64,000 bases of DNA from Takakia lepidozioides (taxonomy: Eukaryota; Streptophyta; Takakiopsida; Takakiales; Takakiaceae): contig CM060734.1 in the NCBI GenBank assembly GCA_030704615.1, positions 3,596,001 through 3,660,000 on the forward strand, in the 5' to 3' direction. Position numbers and translations under genes: made by a program. This document shows positions 21,705 to 34,600 of this stretch, in pieces; positions within the stretch are counted from its first letter, which is position 1, and each line of letters starts with the position of its first letter. The notes under the pieces are model-generated. The model was not told the origin of the DNA. It was given only the letters and a program-made list of their open reading frames with translations, and searched no databases.

Positions 21705-23897
21705 TCAGTTCCTGTGTTTGCTGTATCTCTTGGGGATGTAGGGTGGTGGCATGCCCGTCTGCTGGGTAGGAAGTGCGTCCCAGGATTGTCGTGGTGGCAA
21801 CTTCTTGTTTCTATTGTCATCACTGTCTGGTTGCTCCTGTGGTTCGTGAGTGGGCCAGCTTTCGTCATCAGGGTGTTCTGCTATCCCGTCCCCACGTATC
21901 ATGTCAATTTTGGTGGTCAAGGTTTCTCGGTAGGTTTGCAGCTCCTCTTTGGTCCAGGGTATAATGTTTTTAGTCGCCCTGCTGCCCATTAACCAGTTAA
22001 CAACTTGCGTCCCTGTTTCTCTGAAAGGGTGGTCTTTGTCTGAGACCAATGGTGAAAAGTGGTCTTTCGCCTGGCGCCATGCTTCAGCATATAGTAGTCT
22101 GTTCATATATGCTGAAGTGCCTGCGACTCTCTCTGGTGGTTGGAATTTGGGTAATTCCCAGTGAGTATCTTTTTCAATACTCTCGTAGCGCTGCTAGCTT
22201 CCCCTCATTGTCACGAACATCTGGTACAAGTAACTGCCAATATAGAAACTTGGGCAGCCCATTACAATGTCTACTGTCGGGATAGGATTAATCTTCAATT
22301 GCCCCACTGCCCACATGTAAGCTACCAGCTACTCCAGGGGAGCCTGGCGCCAGAATTCAACCAATTCTGCCCCTGACCATGTCTCCTCTCCCTAGCCAGT
22401 GGCCTCATCCTGTATCTCAAAGGTATGAGAGTTTGATTGAGCAGATGCAATTGACCCAATGATCTGCAAGGGGTTAAGGTTTTGAATACCTTTTCTAGTA
22501 TTTCTGGGATTTGGTGGGCTGGGACTACCATCATTTTAAAGTATTCCTCTGAATACTTTAGCCACTCCCCATCCTGCTTGCATGGCATGATCTGGAAATT
22601 ATCCACTTCTACTAAAGTTGATGCCACCAGAACACTTGGTAATGGTACGGGGTTTCCCTCTGGAGTAGATGGCTCTGTTGTGGCCTGTACCAGTGCCTGT
22701 TGACTTTGTGGTGGTTGTGTTGTTGTTTGTGCTGGGTTGTGGTTGTTGATTGTATTGGTGCTTCTTGTTCATGGTCTTGCTCCTCTTGATCGTCTTCGTC
22801 CATGAGCTCATCTTGTTCTGGTATTGGTGGCAGAAATTCCTCATGAATGTCTGTCACCAGCTTTGCCAATTGACATTTCATTTGTCTTACCATGGCTCTA
22901 TTGAGTTTCTTCATTTCCAGTTCACTCCCTTCGCTCAACCAGGCTCTGGCCAAGGCTGCGTTTGCTGCGTCCAGCCTTGCTTGCAGTGTCAGCTTCTCCA
23001 GCTGCTGTTTCCATTCTTGTTCATTGCCCATGGCAATGTCTCTTTCTGTGGTGGCTGTGAACAACATGCTTTCAACATTTTCCCTTTCCCTCAGCAGTAC
23101 GGTGTTGCATGAGAGCCACTTGCTTCCCTAGTCTTTGGCAGTCTTCAGCTGCCCCTTGAGTGTATCCACCTGGTCCTTAAGTGTCGGGACCTGTCCTGTG
23201 AGCATTTCCACCTCTATCTCCGTTTTCCGAGATCGCTCTCTTTTTGCATCGAGGTCGGCTTGGACATGGCGTGTTTCGTCTCTCTGTCTTTGCCACTTTT
23301 GTTCCCACTCGTCTCTGCATTGTATTGGCAAAGTAAGGTTGTCTTTTGATCTTCCAACGATGCGATTGTAACCTCGTGGTTACATACTCTTCTTGCTGTT
23401 GCCAATTCCCTCTGATGTTTCTCTTTGATGTGGTCTAAGATCATGTTAAGGTTCTCCGGGCTTATATAATCCTTGGCCCTGTCCATACAAGTTGTTATTT
23501 GACCCAATGCTTGTATTGCCTGCAGAATTACATTCTGTGGCGTTTCTTCCAACCCTCTGTCCCATGTTGTTGTATCCAGAACCTGTTGTGCTAGTAGTAA
23601 TTCCAAATTGGAATTATTGTCTTGCTGCTGCTGACTCTGTGTCTCTTGCACCACCTGTTGTCGCTACTGACTGGGTGCCTCTTGCACCAACTGCTGTTGC
23701 TGCTGATTGTGAGCCTCTTGCACAATCTGTTGTTGCTGCACCACTATGTCACCCTCCTCTGTTCCTGGTTGTGTGGCCTCTGTGGGTGTTGTTTGCTGAG
23801 TTTTGGTGTTACCATGGCTAATTTCCATGGGTGTTGCTTCATTGGCGCATAGGACGAAGTGGTACACAAAAGTTGCAAAGTACTCTTCTATATGCAA
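21705..23897 (-). pseudogene. Coiled-coil Gln-rich protein of a non-autonomous LTR-type element
   Basis: Minus-strand pieces in changing frames (23897-23664, 23654-23214, 23331-23128, 23067-22612, 22627-22322, 22106-21705) form one degraded protein. The N-terminal part is Gln-rich (VVQQQQIVQEAHNQQQQQLVQEA), the middle is a strong coiled coil (EWEQKWQRQRDETRHVQADL; LDAANAALARAWLSEGSELE), then an acidic run, then GEWLKYSEEYFKMMVVPAHQ and a hydrophilic tail. I see an in-frame TAG after EAPSQ, another stop after LKTAKD and several frameshifts. It lies directly upstream of a polypurine tract and LTR on the same strand with no pol between them, so it probably is the Gag-like product of a non-autonomous retrotransposon. 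I do not recognise the family. Confidence 0.5.
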
Positions 23898-26800
23898 ACC
23901 AGCTTTGGGAGTTGAATTTCTCTTGGAAATAACCGCGCATTACAAGAAACTGGCCGTCAACTAGAAGCCCGAAATGACATTGGAGAAGCTACAGATGCTG
24001 GCCACTATGTGAGGTCAGTGCTGCGGAGAAGATAGCGTGGTTGAAGGTTTGGAATTCCGACCCTGGGACGCGGAAAGATGTGAAATTTCCCACTGCTCCA
24101 ACAGTCATTGTTTTTGGGTTGTGGTTGGACAAAATGACGTGGTGGTTCCAGGTAATGTGGCTTTGCTCGTGACTTTCATTTCTCTTCATCTCTAATTCGT
24201 GGGCTATTTTGCTCACACTTTGTTTGGACTTGCAGCAAAAGGAGGAAGCTGAGTGGCAACTGCAGATGCTCGTTAAAAAGGGGTTCTTGCAGCTACCAAC
24301 CCCGGCAGAGGCACCGTCTATTAAGTCTGTCTCTGAGTGGGTGGACGAATTCCGCATAAAATATTGGAGAGAGTTGTTTTGGTCGGAGATGAAGGATGGC
24401 CCTGGCCGTAGTTGGCCGATTACTGAGCAGCCTGGGGGATGCTTGCCCGCCCGCAGAATTGTTTACACGTACATCAAATGTCCTCACTCCTATACATGTA
24501 TGTAAGCGCAAACATATGGATTGAGGGTGAGGGTTGGGACAGCAACTGGCGAGCTTTGAACATGTCAATATTTTTTTTGGCAGGTACCTCAATTTTTACT
24601 TGCTCGCCAACAAGCACATCAAGTGTATGCCGGCCATGGTGACACAGTGGGCTAGTGAGCGGGGTGATTGCACAATGTATAATGGAAGGCAGTTGGCCCT
24701 CTACATCAAAGCCGGTCATCTGCCTTGCTATTGGTGGCTGGACTTGCCAGCAAAAGTTATTCCTGATGTGGAGCTTGAACTGTTCAAGAAGTATACAAAC
24801 CACGAGCTCGAGGCACCCAAAAACTTGGAGCCGTTGACGGAGGCAGGTGCGGAGGAGGCAGCCGAAGAAGCTGCAGCCCATATTGAAGAGGCAAACACTG
24901 ATCTGGCGGCTGCCACAGCTGCCAAAAAACTGCGTAAAAGGAAACAGAAACCCAAAAAAAACACGGCCACAGTGCAAGACCCCTCCCCCGGCAGGGGTCG
25001 TGGTGGCAACAGCGGTGCGGAGGGTGTGGATGAGACAGACGGTGCAAACAGAAACGACAACGAAACTGGAGGGCATTTTGAAGATGCCTTGCACAATTTC
25101 CAGGTGGAGCGGAGGAGGCGGACGTTGATGTTCGGCAGCAATGAGGGCAGGGTATTGTAGCTCGCATCAGTGTTGCTCTATGAAGCGATAGCGTTGCAAG
25201 ACTCAGTTGAAAAAATAGAGGTAACATGTTTAAAGTGCGATTGGTATCAATTTGTTATTCAAAGGTTGGCATCAAAAGGAACTACAAGCCGGTGGCCAGA
25301 GCCGAGGGGTCAAATAGACGCGTTTCTTGAGAGGCACCTATCCAGTGACGCTATGCACCGGATGCCCAAGGGTATGAAAGCAGGGGCACACCTGGTGATA
25401 GTTGACATCCTAGATGGACAAGTCGTGAAAGGCACTGTCCGAGACTCTGTTGTTCCAGGTTGGAACATGAAGACGAAGGATACAGTGCCACATGCTTTGG
25501 CATTGGCATCTTCCCTATTAGAAGACAAAGGGTGCCTTGTACTGTTTTGCAAGGGGGATGCAAAGACAGAGATTGAAATCCAAAGATGCGTAGGCCCATC
25601 CGGGCCATTCAAAGTTGTACGGAAAAAGTGGACTTGCATCAATCGAGTTCCCCTACAATATGGAGAAACATTGTAGCCTCAGGATTTAACATGGATATGT
25701 GCACAGTTGGGCTTTGATTGTTATGATCCATATGTTACAATGGTACAATTGTTGACCGTTATTACAGCCGGTACAAGAGGCGACATCCACAATGCTAGCA
25801 TCTCTGCTCTCCACACAAACTTCGGCATCCCTATACCCCCCATTCACAAATGCTTTAAAGCAGTCCACCTAACTGCACTTCATTCCCTCACTGCCATTAT
25901 CACCAACAAATGACAGCTTGAATCCACTCTCTCCGTGGCCCCTAGGCACCCTGGGATACCCCTGAGATCCCATATTTCTTAGGCCTTTTGACATCCCGTA
26001 TACCCCAGGGGCCCCCCTGGGGTACCTCCCCAAACCCCTATCCTATGGTTACGGGGTGCCCTCCGGGCACCCACTCGTTTTTATATAGGGCCCACCCTCG
26101 AAAGGGGGCAGTAGCCACAAGGCGAAGTGGCTCTTAGTTACGCCGGCCTTGGCCGGAGTCATCTCTCTCTCTGATGCATGCTATGTAAGGTTTTTAAAGT
26201 ACATTAGCTTCAATTATATGCCTACAATAGTCGGTGCCGACTATTGTACGCTGTCATCGGTCACGGGGCAGCATGGAGGGAGGGGTGGGTAAGTGCCATA
26301 GTGGTGCCGTCTACTTCTGAGGGATTGGCGGCACGGGTTCATGTCCGCTTTAGCACCCAATCCACTTCCCCAACTACTTTACTTTTTTGCTTTGTCGTAG
26401 TGTTTTGAGTCGTAGTCTGTGCCGACTATCTGGGGATTGTTTAAATCTGCCGTCATGGTTTGTGCCGACTATGATAGGGCAAGCATAATAAGAGCCCATA
26501 TGAAGGGATTGTGGCTAACAGTGACACATGCAGATTGTGGTGTTTTACGCATTTTGCCTTTTAAAAAGCGTGGAGGGCAATTTCAACTTCCGAGATGTTG
26601 CTTGCAAATTGGATACCGACCACGATGTCATCAGTGAAGATTTGGTGCGGAACATGGTGAGAGCAGACAGAATGCACAAACGGCAAGATGGAACCTTCCT
26701 AAGGGGGGCACGAGAGAAAAGTCCACGATTTCTGCAGACGTTCATGGAGCTATGTACACCAGAGGGATCCGCAGTGGTGGATCTCACAGCGGGGTGCGGG

Positions 26801-27582
26801 GCCTCCATGCTTGCTGCAGCGTGTTGCGGTCAGTATTTGCTTGCGATAGGGGGATGAGGAGCTCGTTCGAGAGAGGCTATGTGGATTGCAGCGGCCGAAT
26901 CCAACGACGGAAGCAAAGACTCCTGCAGATAACGATTGGATGCATGATGAGTGCGAGGGGGCGCAAATCCAAATCGAATCCTTGGAGTGAGTAAGTTCAC
27001 TTTCCAAGTGCATGTTTCCCTCAACAATTTCACTGTTATACGTATACTTTTGTTCATATATGGCCACTTATTCTCCTATTATCTCATATGTTTCTTGCTA
27101 ATTGCAGCGGTGAACCGCAAACGCATGGTGCGAAGCGTGAGAGTTCGGCCATCACCGGGGTTCCAGGCAATGCAGCGGATATTGGCAGGGAGGGAGGTTC
27201 GTCGGAGAAGCGGATTAGGCTAGAGGAACGACTTGCAGCGGTACGTACTCCGGAAAAGGGCTACTTCCTTCCTCCGTACGTGGCGGTAGTTGCAGAAGCT
27301 CAGGCACATGAGCCATGGGTCGGAGTATCTCAGATGAAAGAGTGGCCAGCGCAGAAGAGAGCCGCTATGCAACACATTCGGGTTGGGGACTATGTGGATG
27401 GTTCCGCGGATGAGGGTTTTGAAAGCGAGGATCCCGCTACTGAGGAAGAATCGTCTGATGACAGTGGCGAGGAGGGCAACGTAGCGGTGGGTACTCCCGC
27501 ACCGGGGACAGTAATGCCAATGGAACTGCAGCATATAGCTGCGGAGTACGTCGATGAGGATTCGGGTCCAATGGAACTGTAG
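23870..27582 (+). pseudogene. Beta-class amino-methyltransferase-like gene (copy 2), multi-exon
   Basis: Exons follow good splice sites: one ending TTCCAG|GTAATG at 24,151; 24,236-24,501 (TTGCAG| .. AT|GTAAGC); 24,584 onward (GGCAG|GTACCTC), open to a TAG at 25,158. The first three encode an unrecognised Trp-rich domain (LWLDKMTWWFQ..WRELFWSEMKDG..YLNFYLLANKH). A basic/acidic linker follows, then AHLVIVDILDGQ and LLEDKGCLVLFCKG (motif IV-V region), then, after an 850 bp gap, EKSPRFLQTFMELC (motif X) and VVDLTAGCGASMLAA (motif I). The order IV..X..I is that of beta-class N4/N6 methylases. Position IV reads DILDG where active enzymes have [DSN]PP[YFW], so catalysis is doubtful. A 1 nt loss near 26,850 shifts the frame before GDEELVRERLCGL. 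The last exon (about 27,107-27,582) is acidic. Confidence 0.5.
25920..26420. other. GC-rich insertion-like stretch between methyltransferase exons
   Basis: This holds self-complementary runs (CCCCAGGGGCCCCCCTGGGG near 26,005), a TATATAGGGCCC segment and a CT microsatellite at 26,162-26,171. No coding signal. It may be an intron or a small inserted element; I cannot define ends. Confidence 0.3.
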
Positions 27583-28640
27583 CCATAGTTAAAGCTCATT
27601 TTTGAAATAGAATTGATTGAGCCCTTTGGGATTGGATGCTTCCATATGTTTTCTTAAGAGTTTGCCATCTCCCGAAGCATACATTGAGGGCATTTCTTCC
27701 CCAAGTACATCCTTAGAGCTGAACAGTGGGTGACAAAGCTTCTCTGTTTGCAGCACTTCATGATGTTTTCAATTTGTGGAAAGATACACGTTTTTGGAAA
27801 ACGGTAGGTTTCACTCCCTGCCCACTATGCAGAAACCGTAAACTTTGTACATGTACAGAGGTGTTTACTTCACTTGTACTTGGGGAACATATAAGCAGAG
27901 AATTTATGTTTGCCTACGATATAAACCATTTTTCCTTTCTGCAAGTTTCTGTACCTTTACGGCTTCACAACAGCTCACATGAGCATAGCTGCTATAAACC
28001 AGATACTGATCTGGAATGAATGGTAGTGAAACAATTCTTGGGCCCAGAGCTTCCCATTCCTATTCCCCATGTTGGAATTCCATGGGAAAATATTGACATT
28101 AAAGGCCTTTGTATGAGGGTTGAAACAAAGAGCTTGAGCTGTTGCATCTACTGTTTCAAATACTATGGAATAGAATCCACGCCCTTTGGAGTGACAAAAT
28201 TCACTACAAGGAATAGGTGCTTTTTGCACCTGACTCGCGGTTGCGATTCTGTCCGAAACAACTGCGCGCGGGACTCCAGGTTGTGAATGAGGACTTGCCA
28301 GTGATCGCAGTCGTTTTTATGCCACGCTGACATGAAGGATGGAGTATACAAGTCGCAGAAGTGAACTCCGGGTTTCACGCCGATTTATAGGCTGATTTCC
28401 AAAAATTGGGAAAAACATATATTTTTTATTAATAAAATTTGCAGTCGTGTTGACGATTGCGGGTTGGATCCCCCGGGGTCAATTGTAACCCATATGGCCC
28501 TATTTTGAAATTACAATGATACGCGTCGAATTGTGAGCGGGACAATTGATAGGGAGCTTGGGTTGTGAGCTTCGTAAGTCGCAGTGAGGGGTCGAGGACT
28601 TAGCGAGATTTTCAAGTCACTCCTACTCGGCGAACGCGAC
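27583..28640. other. Intergenic, no gene recognised
   Basis: Short open frames (for example 27,726-28,019 with FTPCPLCRNRKLCTC, a Cys-rich patch) have no support from splice sites or family motifs. Otherwise AT-rich flank of the PPR array. Confidence 0.3.
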
Positions 28641-28659
28641 CTCCATCTCTTTCTTCTTC

Positions 28660-31600
28660 CCTTCCTTCATGTACTGTGTTTGCAATGCATGTGTGATCCT
28701 GGAAGTCCTGCAAAAGGGCAAAGAGGTCCATGCTGACATGGAATCGTACCAGATGTTGTTCTGGATGATGAACATGTATGCAAAATGTGGGAGCATCGAG
28801 GATGCAAAGGGAGTGTTGGACAATATGGCCGAACGAGATGTGGTGTCTGATCACAACTTATGCACAGCAGAGGCGCGGGATGGAGGCTTTGGAGACCTAT
28901 GAGCAAATGATGAGGGAAGAGGTGAAGCCCGACCAGATCACCCCAGGTTAGGTTTGCAAGGTGTGTGCAAGCCTGACAGCGCTGGATAAGGGCAAGGAAG
29001 TCCATGGGGACATTGTCAAAGCTGGAATTTTACCAGATGTCATTCTAAATTAGTACCCTGGTGGACATGTATGCTAAATGTGGGTGCATTGAGGATGCAA
29101 AGGGAGTGTTCGACCTAATGGCTGAACGAAATGTGGTGTCTTGGAGTGCAATGATTGCAGGATATGCACAGCATGGGTGCGGGATGGAGGCTTTGGAGAC
29201 CTATGAGAAAATGGTGGGAAGGGGTGAAGCCCAATCAGTGTCTGCAATGCGTGTGCAAGCCTAGCAGCCTTGGAAAAGGGCAGAGAGGTCCATGGTGACA
29301 TCATCAAAGCGAGAATTGAACCAGATATTGTTCTGAACAATACCCTGGTGGACATGTATGCCAATTGTGGGTGCATCGAGGATGCGAAGGGAGTGTTCGA
29401 CAATATGACTGAAGGAGATGTGGTGTCTTGTAACGCCATGATTGCAGGATATGCACAGCTTGGGCGCGGGATGGAAGCTCGGCCCTGAGATGCATACTGA
29501 ATTCTGTAAGTTAGCTCGTTGGCTTCTGAAGGAGGATAAAGAGAGGGAGTCCATAATGCCTCTTCTGGCTCTTCTGGGCATGTGAAGATGCTTTGTGAGG
29601 TAGGCAGACTGAAAGAGGCTCCACAGACTTTAAACCAAGGAGCATCTCAGCAGATTCAGATATGTATGTGGTACGATGCTTTGGATGAGCGAATGATGCA
29701 CGAAGGGGTGAAGCCGAACCACATCACGATTGTTTGTGTTTGCAATGTGTGTGCAAGCCTGGGAGCCCTGGAAAAGGGGAAAAAGAGGTCCATGGTGACA
29801 TCTTCAAAGCTAGAAGTGTACCAAATGTCCATGGCGACATCGTCAGAGCTGGAATTGTACCAAATGCCATTCTAAACACTGCCCTAGTGGACATGTATGC
29901 AAAATGTGGGCTCATCGAGGATGCAAAGGGAGTGTTCGACACTATGGCTGAACGAGATGTGGTGTCGTGTGGAGTGCGATGCTTGCAGGGTATGCACAGC
30001 AAGGACGTGGGAAGGAGACTTTGGAGACCTATGAGATGTGGTGTCGTGGAGTGCGATGCTTGCAGGGTATGCACAGTAGGGACGTGGGATGGAGGCTTTG
30101 GAGACCTATAAGAAAATGATGGGGGAAGCACACCATGTTTGTGTGCATTCGCAATGTTTGTGCAAGCCTGACAGCCCTGGAGAAGGGCAAAGAGGTGCAT
30201 GGGGATATCAAAGCTGGAATTGTACCAAACGTCATTCCAAACACTGCCCTGGCAGCTCTGGAAAAGGGGCAAGAGGTCCATGGCGACATCTCAGAGCTGG
30301 AATTGTACTAGATTTCATTCTGAACAATACCTTGGTGGACATGTTTGCAAAATGTGGGTGCATCTGGGATGCAAAGGGAGTGTTCAACACTATGGCTGAA
30401 CAAGTTGTGGCGTCGGGCAAGCCTAGCAGCCCTAGAGAAGGGCAACGAGGTGCATGGGGATATCATCAAAAGCTGGAATTGTACCAAATGTCATTCTAAA
30501 CACTGCCCTGGCAGCTCTGAAAAAGGGGAAAGAGGTCCATAGCGACATCTTCAGAGCTGGAATTGTACCAGCTGTCATTCTGAACAATACCCTGATGGAC
30601 ACAAAATGTGGGTGCATGTAGGATGCAAAGGGAGTGTTCGACACTATGGCTGAACGAGATGTGGTGTCGTGGACTGCAATGCTTGCAGGGTATGCACAGT
30701 GGGGACGTGGGATGGAGGCTTTGGAGACCTATAAGCAAATGATGGGGGAAGCACATCATGTTTGTGTGCATTTGTAATGCTTGTGCAAGCCTGACAGCTC
30801 TGGAGAAGGGCAAAGAGGTGCATGGGGATATCATCAAAGCTGGAATGGTACCAAATGTCATTCTAAACACTGCCCTGGCAGCTCTGGAAAAGGGGGAAGA
30901 GGTGCATGGCGCCATCTTCAGAGCTGGAATTGTACCAGATGTCATTCAGAACAATACCCTAGTGGACATGTTTGCAAAATGTGGGTGCAACTAGGATGCA
31001 AAGGGAGTGTTCAACACTATGGCTGAACAGGATGTGGCGTCGTGCAAGCCTGGCAGCCCTAGAGAAGGGCAACGATATCGTCAAAGCTGGAATTGTACCA
31101 AATGTCATTCTAAACACTGCCCTGGCAGCTCTGAAAAAGGGGAAAGAGGTCCATGGCGACATCTTCAGAGCTGGAATTGTACCAAATGTCATTTTGAACA
31201 ACACCCTGGTGGACATGTTTGCAAAATGTGGGTGCATGTAGGATGCAAAGGGAGTGTTCGACACTATGGTTGAACGAGATGTGGTGTCGTGGACTGTGAT
31301 GCTTGCAGGGTATGCACAGTAGGGACGTGGGATGGAGGCTTTGGACACCTATGAGCAAATGATGGGGGAAGCACATCATGTTTGTGTGCATTTGCACTGC
31401 TTGTGCAAGCCTGACAGCCCTGGAGAAGGGCAAAGAGGTGCATGGGGATATCATCAAAGCTGGAATGGTACCAAATGTCATTCTCAAACACTGCCCTGGC
31501 AGCTTTGGAAAAGGGGGAAGAGGTGCATGGCGACATCTTCAGAGCTGGAATTGTACCAGATGTCATTCAGAACAATACCCTAGTGGACATGTTTGCAAAA

Positions 31601-34600
31601 TGTGGGTGCATCTAGGATGCAAAGGGAGTGTTCAACAGTATGGCTGAGCAGGATGTGGCGTCGTGCAAGCCTGGCAGCCCTAGAGAAGGGCAAAGAGGTG
31701 CATTGGGATATCGTCAAAACCTGGAATGGTACCAAATGTCATTCTAAACACTGCCCTGGCAGCTCTGTAAAAGGGGAAGGAGGTCCATGGTGACATCTTC
31801 AAAGCTGGAATTGTACCAAATGTCATTCGGAACAATACCCTAATGGACATGTTTGCAAAATGTGGGTGCATCTAGGATGCAAAGGGAGTGTTCAACACTA
31901 TGGCTGAATAGGATGTGGCGTCGTGCAAGCCTGGCAACCCTAGAGAAGGGCAAAGAGGTGCATGGGGATATCGTCAAAGCCGGAATTGTACCAAATGTCA
32001 TTCTAAACACTGCCTTGGCAGCTCTGGAAAAGGGGAAAGAGGTCCATGGCGACATCTTCAGAGCTGGGATTGTACCAGATGTCATTCTGAATAATACCCT
32101 GGTGGACATTTTCGCAAAATGTGGGTGCATGTAGGATGCAAAGGGAGTGTTCGACACTATGGCTGAACAAGATGTGGTGTTGTGGAGTGCGATGCTTGCA
32201 GGGTAAGCACAGCAGGGACGTGGGATGGAAGCTTTGGAGACCTATGAGCAAATGATGGGGGAAGCACATCATGTTTGTGAGCATTTGTAATGCTTGTGCA
32301 AGCCTGGCAGCCCTGGAGAAGGGCAAAGAGGTGCATGGGGATATCATCAAGGCTGGAATGGTACCAAATGTCATTCTAAACACTGCCCTGGCAGCTCTGG
32401 AAAAGGGGGAAGAGGTGCATGGCGACATCTTCAGAGCTGGAATTGTACCAGATGTCATTCACAACAATACCCTAGTGGACATGTTTGCAAAATGTGGGTG
32501 CATGTAGGATGCAAAGGGAGTGTTCGACACTATGGCTGAACAAGATGTGGTGTTGTGGAGTGCGATGCTTGCAGGGTATGCACAGCAGGGACGTGGGATG
32601 GAGGCTTTGGAGACCTATAAGCAAATGATGGGGGAAGCACATCATGTTTGTGTGCATTTGTAATGCTTGTGCAAGCCTGGCAGCCCTAGAGAAGGGCAAA
32701 GAGGTGCATGGGGATATTGTCGAAGCCGGAATTGTACCAAATGTCATTCTAAACACTGCCCTGGCAGCTCTGGAAAAGGGGAAAGAGGTGCATGGCGACA
32801 TCTTCAGAGCTGGAATTGTACCAGATGTCATTCGGAATAATACCCTGGTGGACATGTTTGCAAAATGTGGGTGCATCTAGGATGCAAAGGGAGTGTTCAA
32901 CACTATGGCTGAACAGGATGTGGCGTCGTGCAAGCCTGGCAGCCCTAGAGAAGGGCAAAGAGGTGCATGGGGATATCATCAAAGCTGGAATGGTACCAAA
33001 TGTCATTCTTAACACTGCCTGGCAGCTCTGGAAAAGGGGGAAGAGGTGCATGGCGACATCTTCAGAGCTGGAATTGTACCAGATGTGATTCGGAATAATA
33101 CCCTGATGGACATGTTTGCAAAATGTGGGTGCATCTAAGATGCAAAGGGAGTGTTCGACATTATGGCTGAACGAGATGTGGTGTCGTGGAGTGCGTTGCT
33201 TGCAGGGTATGCACAACAAGGATGTGGGATGGAAGCTTTGGAGACCTATGAGCAAATGATGGGGGAGCACATCATGTTTGTGTGCATTTGCATTGCTTGT
33301 GCAAGCCTGGCAGCCCTAGAGAAGGGCAAAGAGGTGCATGGGGATATCATCAAAGCTGGAATTGTACCAAATGTCAATCTGAACACTGCCCAGGCAGCTC
33401 TGGAAAAAGGGAAAGAGGTCCATGGCGACATCTTCAGAGTTGGAATTGTACCAAATGTCATTCTGAACAATACCCTGGTGGACATGTTTGCAAAATGTGG
33501 GTGCATCTAGGATGCAAAGGGAGTGTTCAACACTACAGCTGAACGAGATGTGGTGTTGTGGAGTGCGATGCTTGCAGGGTTTGCACAGCAGGGACGTGGG
33601 ATGGAGGCTTTGGAGACCTATGAGCAAATGTTGGAGGAAGCACATCATGTTTGTGTGCATTTGTAATGCTTGTGCAAGCCTGGTTGCCCTGGAGAAGGGC
33701 AAAGAGGTGCATGGGGATATCATCAAAGCTGGAATGGTACCAAATGTCATTCTCAAACACTGCCCTGGCAGCTCTGGAAAAGGGGGAAGAGGTGCATGGC
33801 GACATCTTCAGAGCTGGAATTGTACCAGATGTCATTCAGAACAATACCCTGGTGGACATGTTTGCAAAATGTGGGTGCATCTAGGATGCAAAAGGAGTGT
33901 TCAACACTATGGCTGAACAGGATGTGGCGTCGTGCAAGCCTGGCAGCCCTAGAGAAGGGCAAAGAGGTGCATGGGGATATCGTCAAAGCCGGAATTGTAC
34001 CAAATGTCATTCTAAACACTGCCCTGGCAGCTCTGGAAAAGGGGACAGAGGTCCATGGCGACATCTTCAGAGCTGGAATTGTACCAGATGTCATTCTGAA
34101 TAATACCCTGGTGGACATTTTTGCAAAATGTGGGTGCATGTAGGATGCAAAGGGAGTGTTCGACACTATGGCTGAACAAGATGTGGTGTTGTGGAGTGTG
34201 ATGCTTGCAGGGTATGCACAGCAGGGACGTGGGATGGAGGCTTTGGAGACCTATGAGCAAATGATGGGGGAAGCACATCATGTTTATGTGCATTTGCAAT
34301 GCTTGTGCAAGCCTGGCAGCCCTAGAAAAGGGCAAAGAGGTGCATGGGGATATCATCAAAGCTGGAATTGTACCAAATGTCAATCTGAACACTGCCCAGG
34401 CAGCTCTGGAAAAGAGGTTCATGGCGATATCTTCAGAGCTGGAATTGTACCAGATGTGATTCGGAATAATACCCTGGTGGACATGTTTGCAAAATGTGGG
34501 TGCATCTAGGATGCAAAGGGAGTGTTCAACACTACTGCTGAACGAGATGTGGTGTCGTGGAGTGCGTTGCTTGCAGGGTATGTACAGCAAGGACGTGGGA

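Noticed and set aside
24474-25227. Minus-strand open frames opposite the methyltransferase-like exons
   Set aside because: The plus strand has the splice sites and domain motifs; the opposite frames are compositional shadows.
26260-26480. tRNA or small RNA gene around the repeated GTGCCGACTAT motif
   Set aside because: The motif recurs (near 26,233, 26,420 and 26,464) but I could not build a cloverleaf or box A/B promoter.
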